Positions 7,828 to 17,192 of a stretch of 64,000 nucleotides of DNA are shown one piece after another; position 1 is the stretch's first letter; the number at the start of each line of letters is the position of its first letter. The stretch covers positions 186,001 to 250,000 of the forward strand of contig NZ_RPOC01000004.1 of the NCBI RefSeq assembly GCF_003946915.1, in the 5' to 3' direction. The stretch is from Flavobacterium ustbae. GTDB lineage: Bacteria; Bacteroidota; Bacteroidia; Flavobacteriales; Flavobacteriaceae. Position numbers and translations under genes: made by a program. Below the pieces are notes generated by a model that did no database searches, was not told the DNA's origin, and was given only the letters and a program-made list of their open reading frames with translations.

Positions 7828-8790
7828 TTATTGCACAATTAATATTATTTCTGCTTTATCATTCCAAAGTATTATTTTTTGTTCCATACTAGAAGTAACA
7901 ATCCTGTTGCCTTTGTTATTCCAGGAGACACCCCATAAATAATCCTTTGAGTTGCCTTCTGAAATTAGATTTAAGTTTGCATCCCAAATTCTTAATGCAT
8001 CACTTGCCGTTGCTAATCTATTTCCTTTTGAATTCCACGTTAAGTTTCTGTATTCAGCTTTACTTATATCAATTGCTTTCAAAAGTTCTCCTTCCTCATT
8101 CCAATATTGAAGCAACGATTTATCTTTTTCATCTCCATAGTCACCTGTAACAAAAAATAAACCTGAATTATGCCAAGCAACACTCAGCAACATAACATCT
8201 TCCTGTCTATGTTTTATTGATTTTAAAAGATTTCCTTCTATATCAAAAACGCGTATTTTATCTGCTACAGTTATAAGAATATTTTTTTTAGGATGCCAAT
8301 CAACAGCAGTTATGCTCTTGGCATTTTCGTTGCTAAATTTTCTAATCAAGTTGCCTTTCTTGTCGTAAATCAATATTTGTCCTTGATTGTCTGCAACAGC
8401 TAAATATTCACCAGTATAATTCCAATCAATTCCTCTAGCTCCATCTGGAGAAATGCCGTTTAGCGCCACTTTCTCATTTGTATCTAAATTGAGTATAAAC
8501 GATTTTTCATCTGACATTTGAGTTGTGACAGCAACAATGTTCATTGAAGGATGCCACTTTATACATGTAGTTGTGTTCTTTACTGGAAAGGATTTGTATG
8601 GTTTTAAATCGCCTTTTCTATAAATTTTTAAACTATTTACATTTCCGCCAATCGCTATGTACTTACCGTTAGGACTCCAATTTGTTGTCCAAAGAATTTC
8701 TTTTGTGGAAGCATTTTGTCCAAAAATCTAATTAGACAAAACAATAATCAGTAAGCTTAAGAATTTTAGTGTTTTATTTCTTTTCTTCAT
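7828..8790 (-). pseudogene. secreted WD40 beta-propeller protein, broken by a nonsense codon
   Basis: Reading from ATG (complement of 8788-8790) gives a signal peptide beginning MKKRNKTLKF with a LLIIVL core, then an in-frame TAG at 8728-8730 (codon 21). The same frame resumes as IFGQNASTKE and continues to the TAA at 7828. Downstream, seven WD40-like blades can be counted, each with a W-x-P/S-x-G-x-x-(I/L) core (SPNGKYIAIGG, WHPSMNIVAVT, WNYTGEYLAVA, WHPKKNILITV, WHNSGLFFVTG, WNSKGNRLATA, WNNKGNRIVTS). The first in-frame Met after the stop (8544) would give 238 residues lacking export signal and first blade. A single-base change to TAG is the simplest explanation. Function unknown. Confidence 0.8.
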
Positions 8791-8803
8791 TTAAAATGGT
8801 TAC

Positions 8804-9352
8804 TTAACAACCGCCTTCGCTAGGTTTACGTTTATAAATTACTTTACCATCTCGCTTTACATAGTCGCCCGATATAATTGGATAAGAATACTTGGGCGCA
8901 TGCGATACACTATGGCTTTTTATAATTATTTTGTCATTAACTTTTAGGCTGTGTAATTGCTCAAATTGACTATTTCCAAACTGTTCTGGTCCAAAACTAA
9001 GAATATAATCATCATCATTAATTTTCACCATAACTCCAAAACCTAATCGTGAACCTGGCGGAAGAGTAAGAGATGTTACAACTGCTTCCATATCGGTATA
9101 ATCACGAAGAGATTTCCTTATTTTAGCTTCACTGGCATACACTTTTTTACCTGCTGGCGAATTTTCCCATTTTTTGAACGTTATACCATCTGGTGTAGCT
9201 TCCCATTTTTTCAATCCAGCTTTTCTTTCAGCAGCAGAGCGCGGTTTTGTGATTGATTTTTTAGAAGTTTCTTTTTTAATTTCGCTATTCGCGAATACTA
9301 GTCCGCTCACCACAATCAAAGTTAAGATCAGCGCATAAATGATTTTTTTCAT
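8804..9352 (-). CDS. secreted protein of unknown function
   Basis: 182 residues with a clear signal peptide (MKKIIYALILTLIVVSGLVFA). Residues about 24-85 are Lys/Ser-rich with two WExxPxG-like repeats (KKWEATPDGITF, KKWENSPAGKKV). Residues about 90-165 look like a small beta domain (VVTSLTLPPGSRLG, DDYILSFGP, KVNDKIIIKSHSV). No family recognised. It lies just downstream of the broken WD40 frame's start on the same strand and is divergent from the winged-helix regulator at 9489, so the three may once have formed a unit. Confidence 0.7.
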   Translation of the reverse strand: MKKIIYALILTLIVVSGLVFANSEIKKETSKKSITKPRSAAERKAGLKKWEATPDGITFKKWENSPAGKKVYASEAKIRKSLRDYTDMEAVVTSLTLPPGSRLGFGVMVKINDDDYILSFGPEQFGNSQFEQLHSLKVNDKIIIKSHSVSHAPKYSYPIISGDYVKRDGKVIYKRKPSEGGC

Positions 9353-9488
9353 CGTTTTTTGGGTTTAATTAATAATTTCGTTTTCTCTCTTTTGAGGATT
9401 ATGAAGCAAAATTAGTTTGATATTTTTCGGCTTGAGCAATTAGAATTGTAAATAAAAATGTAAACTTTGTAAATAAATACTTGACACT

Positions 9489-10376
9489 ATGAATAATAGT
9501 AGAAACTGTCTGTTCGGAAAACGCAAATCTATTTTTGAGTTTATATTACTTTTATCTATTACTATAATCTGCGTCGCTTTTACTACGGAGAATGGAAATG
9601 ATTTTAATATTTCCAAAAGAGAAATTTTATTCCGCAAAATCGGACATGAGCTACTGCTTCAGTCAGGTGACAGTACATCAAGAGTGCTTCCTGTAAAAAA
9701 GATTGCTGAAAATGAATATCAAATTAGGTTTGAAAATGAACTTACTTTCCAACCTGATTCTCTCGTGAATATTACCAGACGTATATTGGCCGAAGATCAG
9801 CTTGCAAATAATTATATCATTAACGTTCTTAACTGTGGAAATTCTAGTGTCGCTTATGGATATGGCATATCCAAAAATAAAGATGATATTGCATCCTGTT
9901 TAGGAAGAAGACAACCCAAAGCGTGTTACATAATCGATATTAAATTCGAACCAATAGGAATAAATACAACAAAGAATAGATATGTTCTAGGTAGCCTTTC
10001 ACTTTTAGCATTTGCAGGTTTTATTTTTTTTAGATCTACTAAGCCGAGAAAAACATTGCCTGATGCTCAATTTACTGATATTTATACTTTGGGTTCGACA
10101 TTATTCGATGCGAAGAATAAAAAACTTATCATAAATGGAGAAACAATCGTTCTTACAGGAACGGAAACTCGAGTATTACTAATTTTCGCTTCTTCTCCAA
10201 ACCAAACAATAGAGAGAAGTCGCTTGCAAAAAGAAATATGGGAAGACGATGGTGTTATTGTTGGCCGTAGTTTGGATATGTTTATATCTAAACTTAGAAA
10301 AAAACTGGAATCAGATTCAAATATCAACATTGTTGTTGTACGCAGCAAAGGATATAAGCTTGAAATTAGTCAGTAA
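9489..10376 (+). CDS. membrane-tethered winged-helix (OmpR/PhoB-type) transcription regulator
   Basis: Inverted ToxR-like architecture. Hydrophobic segment about 15-34 (FEFILLLSITIICVAFTT), extracytoplasmic domain about 35-160, second membrane segment about 166-182 (LGSLSLLAFAGFIFF), then a C-terminal winged helix about 195-293. The DNA-binding part shows LTGTETRVLLIFASSPNQ, RSRLQKEIWED, the recognition helix RSLDMFISKLRKKLE and the wing VRSKGYKLE. It would sense a periplasmic signal and bind DNA at the membrane; no phospho-receiver domain is present. Transcribed away from the secreted-protein gene at 8804 with 136 bp between them, so that gene is a natural target. Terminator at 10446-10473. 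Confidence 0.82.
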   Translation: MNNSRNCLFGKRKSIFEFILLLSITIICVAFTTENGNDFNISKREILFRKIGHELLLQSGDSTSRVLPVKKIAENEYQIRFENELTFQPDSLVNITRRILAEDQLANNYIINVLNCGNSSVAYGYGISKNKDDIASCLGRRQPKACYIIDIKFEPIGINTTKNRYVLGSLSLLAFAGFIFFRSTKPRKTLPDAQFTDIYTLGSTLFDAKNKKLIINGETIVLTGTETRVLLIFASSPNQTIERSRLQKEIWEDDGVIVGRSLDMFISKLRKKLESDSNINIVVVRSKGYKLEISQ

Positions 10377-10445
10377 GAAAAAAACACTTACTTTAAATAG
10401 TGTGAGAGTAAAGAACAAGGAATTTGCCTCCTTATACTAATAAAT

Positions 10446-10473
10446 AAAACTCCTTAAGAAATTAAGGAGTTTT
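10446..10473 (+). terminator. terminator hairpin, AACTCCTTAA family
   Basis: AAAACTCCTTAA / TTAAGGAGTTTT, identical stem to the hairpin at 7799. Confidence 0.8.
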
Positions 10474-10522
10474 GCTATATATCTTTTCAATATATTTCCT
10501 TTTGATTATGAATTTTGATTTC

Positions 10523-12001
10523 CTAATTAGCAACTTTATCTTTACGAACAAGTTCTATTTTAGTCTCCATATTATCTCTGATCAAGGTTACAGAAGTTGC
10601 TTTTCCATCAATAAATTCAAATTTCAATAAGTTAGGATAATCTACGATCTTGAACAATCCGTTTTTTAAATAGACTAGTTCATTGTCATTTTTTCCTTTA
10701 AAATGATCCAACAACATAGATTCAACATACAAACGATTATTTTTTTCTACTATTTTAGTTTCTACTCCTTGTTGATAAAGAAAATCATCGTAAGATCCAA
10801 TTAATTGATTTTTAAGAGACGAAGACATTTCCTGAACCTCGCCATAAGTTGCTTTACCATTCCAGTTCATCAGCTTCAGAATTGTCTTTTGAGTGTGGCT
10901 CATTACAGGAAAACGATTCGGTTTTTCGCCATTGGCCAAAAAAGCAAAACCATTGCCATCAGTCATTGTTCCAGTAATAGTGCCGCCAACACCAGTATTA
11001 GAACCATTGCAGAAAAACCAATCATAGTTGTTGTAACCAAACGACTTTTGCCATCCGTAGCTCCAACCTCCAACTGCATTTTTTAGAGCAGTTACTTCCG
11101 TTACCTTTTTTGCTACATTATGAGAGATTACCTTATTATTTTTATTACGAAGCGCATTTTGCATTTCAATAGCAATTTTAGCTAAATCAGTAGGAGTAGA
11201 CCACATTCCTGATGGTGCAACTTGTGGCGTAATGGGTAATCCTGTCTTAATTACTTTTCCTTCTTTATCATGAACCAAAGCCACATTTGTCGGGAATCCT
11301 TTTTCATTTGGCTGAATCATTGTGGTATTTTTCAAGCCAAGAGGAGAAAAAATATATTCTTTTGCAAGTTCTGCTATAGATTTATTAAAAGTATCTTCTA
11401 ATGCCATTTGAACAATTGTGTACCCGCCGCCACTATATTCCCAACCAGTTCCTGGTGTAAACAAAAATTCTATTTCTTTATCATATCTCGGTATTTGCCC
11501 TAAAAGACTTTGTTTTAATGTCGGAATTGCTTCTCCTTCATAATGATCTTCAAACCCACCTTGAGTTGTACCAGCGGTGTGATTTAGAAATTGTCTCCAA
11601 GTCGGACTGCTGTTTTCGATAAATTTACTTTTAGGCAAATGCCAGCGTTTAAGATACGGATCTATCGGTTTATCTAAGTTAAGCAATCCTTTTTCTTCCA
11701 ACATAAAACAAAGTAATGCCGTAATTGGTTTTGAAATAGATGCAGTAGAGAAAGCCGTATTCTCATCTATTTTTTCCTTCGAATCTAGTGATTTCACACC
11801 AAATTGGTTTGAATATACAATTTGGTAGTTTTGAAAAACGACAACACTAAATCCGGCTAGCTTATATTTTTCTAATTGCTGGTCAATATTTAAACTGTCT
11901 GTTAAAAAACTATAGTCTGCATTTTTTGTCAATATTTTATGACTTGTCTGACAATTTGCGCTTGCTACTACAAAAAGTAGTATGTAAATAATGTTTTTCA
12001 T
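10523..12001 (-). CDS. secreted serine hydrolase of the class C beta-lactamase family
   Basis: 492 residues with a short signal peptide (FVVASANCQ; Cys17 could be a lipobox). The beta-lactamase fold spans about 35-390: SISK gives the S-x-x-K nucleophile motif (Ser88, Lys91) and Y189-S-G the second motif (Y-x-N equivalent). A Gly-rich segment near 335-345 (CNGSNTGVGGT) is at the third-motif position. A C-terminal domain of about 90 residues follows. The family includes D-aminopeptidases, esterases and penicillin-binding-like enzymes; substrate unknown. It lies directly downstream of, and in the same direction as, the membrane AraC regulator at 12154. Confidence 0.85.
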   Translation of the reverse strand: MKNIIYILLFVVASANCQTSHKILTKNADYSFLTDSLNIDQQLEKYKLAGFSVVVFQNYQIVYSNQFGVKSLDSKEKIDENTAFSTASISKPITALLCFMLEEKGLLNLDKPIDPYLKRWHLPKSKFIENSSPTWRQFLNHTAGTTQGGFEDHYEGEAIPTLKQSLLGQIPRYDKEIEFLFTPGTGWEYSGGGYTIVQMALEDTFNKSIAELAKEYIFSPLGLKNTTMIQPNEKGFPTNVALVHDKEGKVIKTGLPITPQVAPSGMWSTPTDLAKIAIEMQNALRNKNNKVISHNVAKKVTEVTALKNAVGGWSYGWQKSFGYNNYDWFFCNGSNTGVGGTITGTMTDGNGFAFLANGEKPNRFPVMSHTQKTILKLMNWNGKATYGEVQEMSSSLKNQLIGSYDDFLYQQGVETKIVEKNNRLYVESMLLDHFKGKNDNELVYLKNGLFKIVDYPNLLKFEFIDGKATSVTLIRDNMETKIELVRKDKVAN

Positions 12002-12153
12002 TGTATCGAATTTTGGTTAAAAATTTATTTCGATACAAAGATGTGGAGGAAGCCTATCGTGTGCGACCGAATGAAAAGATTCGAACGCATTTGTTTAAAA
12101 AAAGAAGTTCGAATAGTTTAAATAAAACGTACGAGTAATTACAAAATACTGAT

Positions 12154-13293
12154 TTATAATTCTTTGCGGTAGTAAGTTGGCGTTTTTCCGGTATGTTTTT
12201 TAAAAGCTGTATTAAATGAAGATTTCGAATTAAATCCAACTTCATATAAAATTTCAAGAATTGTTACTTTACTTTTTGTGGCATCTTTCAAAATATTCAT
12301 TGCATATTCTATTCGATAGGAATTTACGAAATCGTAAAAATGCTGTTCTAATTTATGATTGATTAAAAGCGACAAATCACGCACAGGAATTTTTATCGCT
12401 AAAGAAACATCCTGAATGGTTAAAGAAGGATCTAAAAAAGGCTTTTCTGTAACCATGTATTGCTGCAATTTCTCTAATTCTTCTTTATCTCTCCCAGTTA
12501 TTGCAGCTATCAAACTATTCTTTTCTTCTAAAACAATATCCGAAACCAATTTTAAGTTCGAATCGATATTTCGAAATAAATTAGGATGATTTAAAGCTTT
12601 ATATAAATACCAGCAGGCAATAAAAAGTTGAAATACGATAATTACTATTTTTATATATTCGAAAATTTGAGGATAATCAGAAAACTTAAAAATATTTTTA
12701 AAAAGAGCAATAAAATATAAAATACTCAGCACAACCGTAAACTGAAACAGCCAATTGTAAGAATTAATATTGGCACCTGCGAAATTTTCGAGATATAGTT
12801 TTTTCGCTTTTTTTAATAGCACAAAAACAGCAATAAAATAGACGAATATCTGAATATGAATAAGAATATGATTGAATGGTATTTCTATCATATTCTTTCG
12901 ATTTATAATAAAATTCATTTTGGCCGCAGCATCGACTAAATAAAAGCGAGGCAATAAAATCACATTTGAAACTATAAATGGAAGAAGATGAAGGATGTAT
13001 TTTGGTTTTAGCCTAAAATCAGAATAACAAACCGAAACCACATATAAATAAAAAACAGGCAGTTGCAAAAAAGCGAGCGTGGTTCTAAACATTCCCAAAT
13101 TTGAAGGGCCCGTAGTTACTAACTCTAATAAAGGTGAGCTAGAATCTATAGCAGTTAAAATTAGAAAAAAAGCAAAAAGAGAATTACTTGTTTTGTGCTT
13201 GGTTTTGACTGTAAGTAGAAAAAAAGCCAAAAATAACGAAATGAATAAAGAAATTACAGTTAAAATAAGCAATACATTAATCTTATCATTCAT
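12154..13293 (-). CDS. AraC-family regulator with N-terminal membrane domain
   Basis: 379 residues. Residues 1-235 contain about seven hydrophobic helices; residues about 275-379 are a double helix-turn-helix (LTIQDVSLAIKIPVRDLSLL and VTILEILYEVGFNSKSSFNTAF), ending in KHTGKTPTYYRKEL as in classic AraC proteins. Such membrane-sensor AraC proteins are frequent in Bacteroidota. Likely controls the serine hydrolase gene 152 bp downstream. ATG at 13293. Confidence 0.88.
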   Translation of the reverse strand: MNDKINVLLILTVISLFISLFLAFFLLTVKTKHKTSNSLFAFFLILTAIDSSSPLLELVTTGPSNLGMFRTTLAFLQLPVFYLYVVSVCYSDFRLKPKYILHLLPFIVSNVILLPRFYLVDAAAKMNFIINRKNMIEIPFNHILIHIQIFVYFIAVFVLLKKAKKLYLENFAGANINSYNWLFQFTVVLSILYFIALFKNIFKFSDYPQIFEYIKIVIIVFQLFIACWYLYKALNHPNLFRNIDSNLKLVSDIVLEEKNSLIAAITGRDKEELEKLQQYMVTEKPFLDPSLTIQDVSLAIKIPVRDLSLLINHKLEQHFYDFVNSYRIEYAMNILKDATKSKVTILEILYEVGFNSKSSFNTAFKKHTGKTPTYYRKEL

Positions 13294-13453
13294 TTTATTC
13301 TTGTGGTATTATTTTGGTTGTTAAGGCTTTTTGAAGCGAATATAAGAAAATATTATACTACAATTTTAACAACTTTTGAAATTTAAATGAAACATCGGTA
13401 AAATTTAATTTCCTTTTGCTAATACTTTTTAAATGCAACAATTTCAATAACTT

Positions 13454-14248
13454 CTAGGTATTATCTTTTCTCTGGAAAACAAAATCATATTCATGAATTG
13501 TAGTTTTAAATGTATTATTTTCAAATTCATAAATTGGCTTTTTATACAAAAGTTTATTTGTTTGAAAATGATAATGATAAAAAAAGCCCTCTTTTATCTG
13601 AACATTTGTTTCGTAAACTTTAACTAGGTGAACATTTCCAGAAATATAGTTTCTCACTGTTGCAAGGCAGATAAATTTATAATAATCTTCTTTGAATAGC
13701 TCTATTTTCAGATTTACTTTTGACCCAATTGGCATCCAATCGGTCATGTTATAATTTATTCTCAACTGCCCCGTTTCTTTAACCGAAATCCAATCGCCAA
13801 GCAATTCATCTGCACTGACAATACTTACTTCATAGAAAGTTTCAAATTTCAAACCATTTAAAATAGCATTAAAAATATCGGTAACGTATATTTTATTTTG
13901 AAGTTCCTCATAAATTATTCGTCCTACCTTTTTATGATCTAGATTTACAAATAGTTTTGATTTTAATACATGATTTAAATCATTCGAAATCAAGTTGAAT
14001 CTCTTAGAATTAATTGACTCAAAAATTTTGATGAAAGAATCTTTATTTTCACGCGTGAGAACACTATTTAGATCTAATTGACGAAAACTGCCATATTTGA
14101 GACTTGAATTAAATTCAGATAATAATTTGCTGTATTCTAAAGGCATCATTTCTTCAAATTCAGAACTTTCTAACAACTCAAATAAAATCAGAAAAACAAA
14201 TTTCTTTTCATGTGTAAAAGTCTGGTCAAATATTTTTAATAAGTTCAT
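13454..14248 (-). CDS. conserved-looking hypothetical protein
   Basis: 264 residues, no signal peptide or membrane segment. The N-terminal half (about 1-140) is mainly helical with many Leu/Phe/Lys. The C-terminal half (about 145-260) is beta-rich with alternating aromatic residues (LRINYNMTDWMPIG, FYHYHFQTNKLLYKKP). No family recognised. It ends 30 bp before the zinc-protease gene upstream on the same strand (14279), so the two may be co-transcribed. ATG start; gene reality supported by length. Confidence 0.6.
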   Translation of the reverse strand: MNLLKIFDQTFTHEKKFVFLILFELLESSEFEEMMPLEYSKLLSEFNSSLKYGSFRQLDLNSVLTRENKDSFIKIFESINSKRFNLISNDLNHVLKSKLFVNLDHKKVGRIIYEELQNKIYVTDIFNAILNGLKFETFYEVSIVSADELLGDWISVKETGQLRINYNMTDWMPIGSKVNLKIELFKEDYYKFICLATVRNYISGNVHLVKVYETNVQIKEGFFYHYHFQTNKLLYKKPIYEFENNTFKTTIHEYDFVFQRKDNT

Positions 14249-14278
14249 TTTTAGTTTAAATAAGAATACTTTTTACTT

Positions 14279-15211
14279 TTAATTATTGAAAAACGCATTA
14301 AAGCTTTCTTTTTTATCTTTTCGATTTTTTTCGATATAAACATTTAAAAACCCGCTTTGTTTTAAGAATTGTAACGGATCTTTTATATTCAGAATTTCAT
14401 TAATTGCTTTTTGTTTGTCTTGGTGCTTGTAGAAATAAGCTTCTGTTATTTTATAGCCAATCCAATATCCTAAATCATTTGGTCTGTCGTCTTTTTTGGA
14501 GGTTCCGTAAAGCCAATCCTGATAATCTTTATTTTTTAATCGAGTTACAAATTCTTGACATAATTTATCTTGATTCTGGTTTCCATATTGATAGGAAAGC
14601 TGATTAATAGCATCTCCCGAAATAAGTTCACCAATAAAATCTGCGCCACCTTCCATCAAGCACCATTTCAACAGCATGTCTGCACCTTGTATATTTTGCT
14701 GATAATGTATCAGTTCATGCGCAATTAAACCAGAAATTCCGTCCAAATTTTGAAGCTTTTCAGTGCCGATAATAATTCCTTCGGGAGCAGAAGTTCCGCC
14801 TGAATTAAACCTTCCATAAACAAAATAAATAGGAGGGAATTTTGCATTTGGATACCAATATTTTAATGCGCTATAAATAGTTCTAACTCGCTTTTCTTTA
14901 GTCGAAATATTGTCTAAAACATGTCTTGAAAGTTCATAATCGACTTTTCTTTTCTTGACAATAGCAAAAAGAGAATCAGCGTTGATTATTCTGTTTTCTG
15001 TAAAAGCCTTGACACCTGGAGAGCCTTTTTGCATGTATTCCACAAATGGATTTTCTTTTGATTTGTCCATTTTATCAAAAGCTATCCAGAAACTTTTTGT
15101 ATCTGCTGTTTCAAAGACGGCATCCAAAGGATTTAAGGAGAATTTATTCTGCCCAAGAACAGAATTTTGAATATAAATTAAGGCAAAAAGAATAATATGC
15201 TTTAGTTTCAT
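14279..15211 (-). CDS. secreted putative zinc metallopeptidase (HExxH; DUF2268-like)
   Basis: 310 residues with a signal peptide (HIILFALIYIQNSVLGQ). The zinc-binding motif HELIH lies in LIAHELIHYQQ near residues 160-170. The downstream MEGGADFIGE near 190 supplies a candidate third ligand (Glu/Asp of E-G-x-A-D). Resembles the DUF2268 class of putative Zn-proteases common in Flavobacteria. Substrate unknown. Precedes the hypothetical gene at 13454 on the same strand. Confidence 0.75.
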   Translation of the reverse strand: MKLKHIILFALIYIQNSVLGQNKFSLNPLDAVFETADTKSFWIAFDKMDKSKENPFVEYMQKGSPGVKAFTENRIINADSLFAIVKKRKVDYELSRHVLDNISTKEKRVRTIYSALKYWYPNAKFPPIYFVYGRFNSGGTSAPEGIIIGTEKLQNLDGISGLIAHELIHYQQNIQGADMLLKWCLMEGGADFIGELISGDAINQLSYQYGNQNQDKLCQEFVTRLKNKDYQDWLYGTSKKDDRPNDLGYWIGYKITEAYFYKHQDKQKAINEILNIKDPLQFLKQSGFLNVYIEKNRKDKKESFNAFFNN

Positions 15212-15361
15212 GTTTTTTGAGATTATCGAATAGGATTGGTAAATTTTAGTTAGATAAAATTCTTCGTAAATATATTTTAAATATAATAAAAGCTTTTAGC
15301 TCTTGTAAATCTATAGAAAAATCAATAAATTACAGTCAATAAAAAAACTTAAAATATATAG

Positions 15362-15895
15362 ATGAAAGAGCAGAAAGATTGGTCAATAGATGAAATACAA
15401 AAAATATGGCAATTGGTTTCTAGACTGCACAATAGTCAGAAATATGGCGGAGCGAAAGATGGAGAACAAGTTGAATATATAAATCATATTGGAAGTGTTG
15501 TTTTTGAAATTGTAAAAGCAATTCAATTGACGCCTTATATAAATGGCGATTTGGCGATAAAATGCGCCATGATGCATGATACAATTGAAGACACTGATAT
15601 TTCTTATGAAAAAATAAAGGATCTTTTTGGCAAAGAAGTCGCAGATGGAGTTTTAGCATTGACTAAAAACAGCCAAATTGAGAGCTCATCTGAAAAAATG
15701 CTGGACAGCTTAAGAAGAATAAAACATCAGCCAAAGGAAGTTTGGGCAGTTAAAATGGCCGATAGAATATGTAATCTCTACGAACCGCCTTTTTATTGGA
15801 ATGATGAGAAAAAGCTAATATATATTGAAGAAGCCGAAACGATTTACCGCGAATTGAAAGATGCAAATGAGTATTTAGCAGAAAGAAAAGATTAA
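15362..15895 (+). CDS. stand-alone SpoT-like HD hydrolase (MESH1-type)
   Basis: 177 residues made of only the HD hydrolase domain of RelA/SpoT. Metal-binding residues are in place: His42 (YINHIG), His72-Asp73, Glu76-Asp77 (MHDTIEDTDIS) and Asp134 (KMADRICNL). In the family this domain removes the 3' pyrophosphate of (p)ppGpp; related small proteins may act on NADPH or other nucleotides. There is no synthetase or TGS/ACT domain, so it is a candidate small alarmone hydrolase. Monocistronic; terminator at 15957-15984. Confidence 0.82.
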   Translation: MKEQKDWSIDEIQKIWQLVSRLHNSQKYGGAKDGEQVEYINHIGSVVFEIVKAIQLTPYINGDLAIKCAMMHDTIEDTDISYEKIKDLFGKEVADGVLALTKNSQIESSSEKMLDSLRRIKHQPKEVWAVKMADRICNLYEPPFYWNDEKKLIYIEEAETIYRELKDANEYLAERKD

Positions 15896-15956
15896 AAAAC
15901 AAAATTAAAGAATATTATCGGTTTGTTGAATCATCTAAAATTGAATCGTAAGAACA

Positions 15957-15984
15957 AAACTCCTTAAATTTCTTAAGGAGTTTT
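15957..15984. terminator. bidirectional terminator, AACTCCTTAA family
   Basis: AAACTCCTTAA / TTAAGGAGTTT between two convergent genes, third copy of this stem in the window. Confidence 0.8.
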
Positions 15985-15988
15985 CTTC

Positions 15989-17161
15989 TTAGTATGACAA
16001 GAATTTCAATTCATCTTTATATTGATAAATTAAAATATTGTTGCCAGCATAAAATGCAGACCTAAAATCTCTTTTTAAAGTTTGTTTTAATTTTTCAAAT
16101 TCTAAATCGTAAATTAAAATATCAGAATTTCTTATAACACAAATAAATCTATCAGTAAGATAATGAGTGTGTAATTTGCCAAATTCCCAATAAGCATATT
16201 TAGTTTTAATTATTTTTAATGGTTTTTTGTGATCTAAAACAGAATATTCCAAAATAGAAAAACTATCAGCATTAAATTTATCGTGTTTATAAAGTAATAC
16301 TACAAATCGATCTCCTTTTGAATTAAAGCTTAAGTTATGAAAAGCTCCATCAAAATCAAGGTCGTCCATATCATAAATCAACTCAATACTTTTTGATCGA
16401 GTAAAATTGAAAATTTTAACGCCTTGAACTCCATAATTTACATCATGAGCTATAAAAGCAAATTGATTGGAAATATTCGTTCTTGTCACTGATTCGATAT
16501 ATTCGTAACCAGACCATTCTTTTTCTGGATATAATTCATCATCACTTAACAAAAAATCAAAAGAAGTTTCGTCATTTACCCAAAATGCTTTAACGGGCTT
16601 GTGAGTATAGTCTTCATCTGAAATTGAAATAAATTCACCTTCTTTGTGATAAATCAAGAATATTTGGTTTTTAGCTCTCGAAAAATACTTTTTATAAATA
16701 TTCAATCCATCAGAATTAAAATGATAATAATAGATGTTATCAATGTCAATCAGGCATATTATTATAACATCTTTGCCATCCTCTAAAAAAGTATTTATTA
16801 CAGCACTGTTATTCACTTCAGGAGAATGGAGAATTTTCAAATTAATCTCTTTCAAACAATTAAATTTCTCATCATAGGTTAGTAAGTAATATGAATAGTC
16901 CTTTGATAGTAACTGATATATTTTTCTACAATCTTTATTAAAATGTATTGCAACTATTAAATTGCCGTAATCTTGATAATCGAAAAATAAATATTCCTGA
17001 TTTTCTAAATTACTTATAGAGTTTGTTTCATTTTTATCTTCTGAAAAGTTATAAGTTCTAAGAATTGTAGCATTTCTATTTGGATTTTTATTGTTTTTAC
17101 TTACATACAATATAACTGGAACAATACAAAAAAATATAATAAGAATTGAGAAAATAATCAT
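15989..17161 (-). CDS. membrane-anchored beta-propeller-like hypothetical protein
   Basis: 390 residues with an N-terminal membrane anchor (FSILIIFFCIVPVILYVS, about 3-20). The rest is beta-rich with repeating aromatic/Asp motifs of propeller type (YLFFDYQDYGNLIVAIHF, FSILEYSVLDHKKPL, LSFNSKGDRFVVLL). No enzyme motif seen. Upstream neighbour on the same strand is the endonuclease V homologue at 17193 (31 bp gap). Function unknown. Confidence 0.6.
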   Translation of the reverse strand: MIIFSILIIFFCIVPVILYVSKNNKNPNRNATILRTYNFSEDKNETNSISNLENQEYLFFDYQDYGNLIVAIHFNKDCRKIYQLLSKDYSYYLLTYDEKFNCLKEINLKILHSPEVNNSAVINTFLEDGKDVIIICLIDIDNIYYYHFNSDGLNIYKKYFSRAKNQIFLIYHKEGEFISISDEDYTHKPVKAFWVNDETSFDFLLSDDELYPEKEWSGYEYIESVTRTNISNQFAFIAHDVNYGVQGVKIFNFTRSKSIELIYDMDDLDFDGAFHNLSFNSKGDRFVVLLYKHDKFNADSFSILEYSVLDHKKPLKIIKTKYAYWEFGKLHTHYLTDRFICVIRNSDILIYDLEFEKLKQTLKRDFRSAFYAGNNILIYQYKDELKFLSY

Positions 17162-17192
17162 TTTAGTATAACTATAGAGGTTGTTTTTTAGT

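Noticed and set aside
7742..7942. 66-codon ORF starting in the tRNA remnant
   Set aside because: Antisense to the WD40 frame and crosses a terminator.
7828..8544. Stand-alone cytoplasmic 238-residue WD40 protein
   Set aside because: The same frame continues upstream through a TAG into another blade and a signal peptide, so the short form is more likely a relic.
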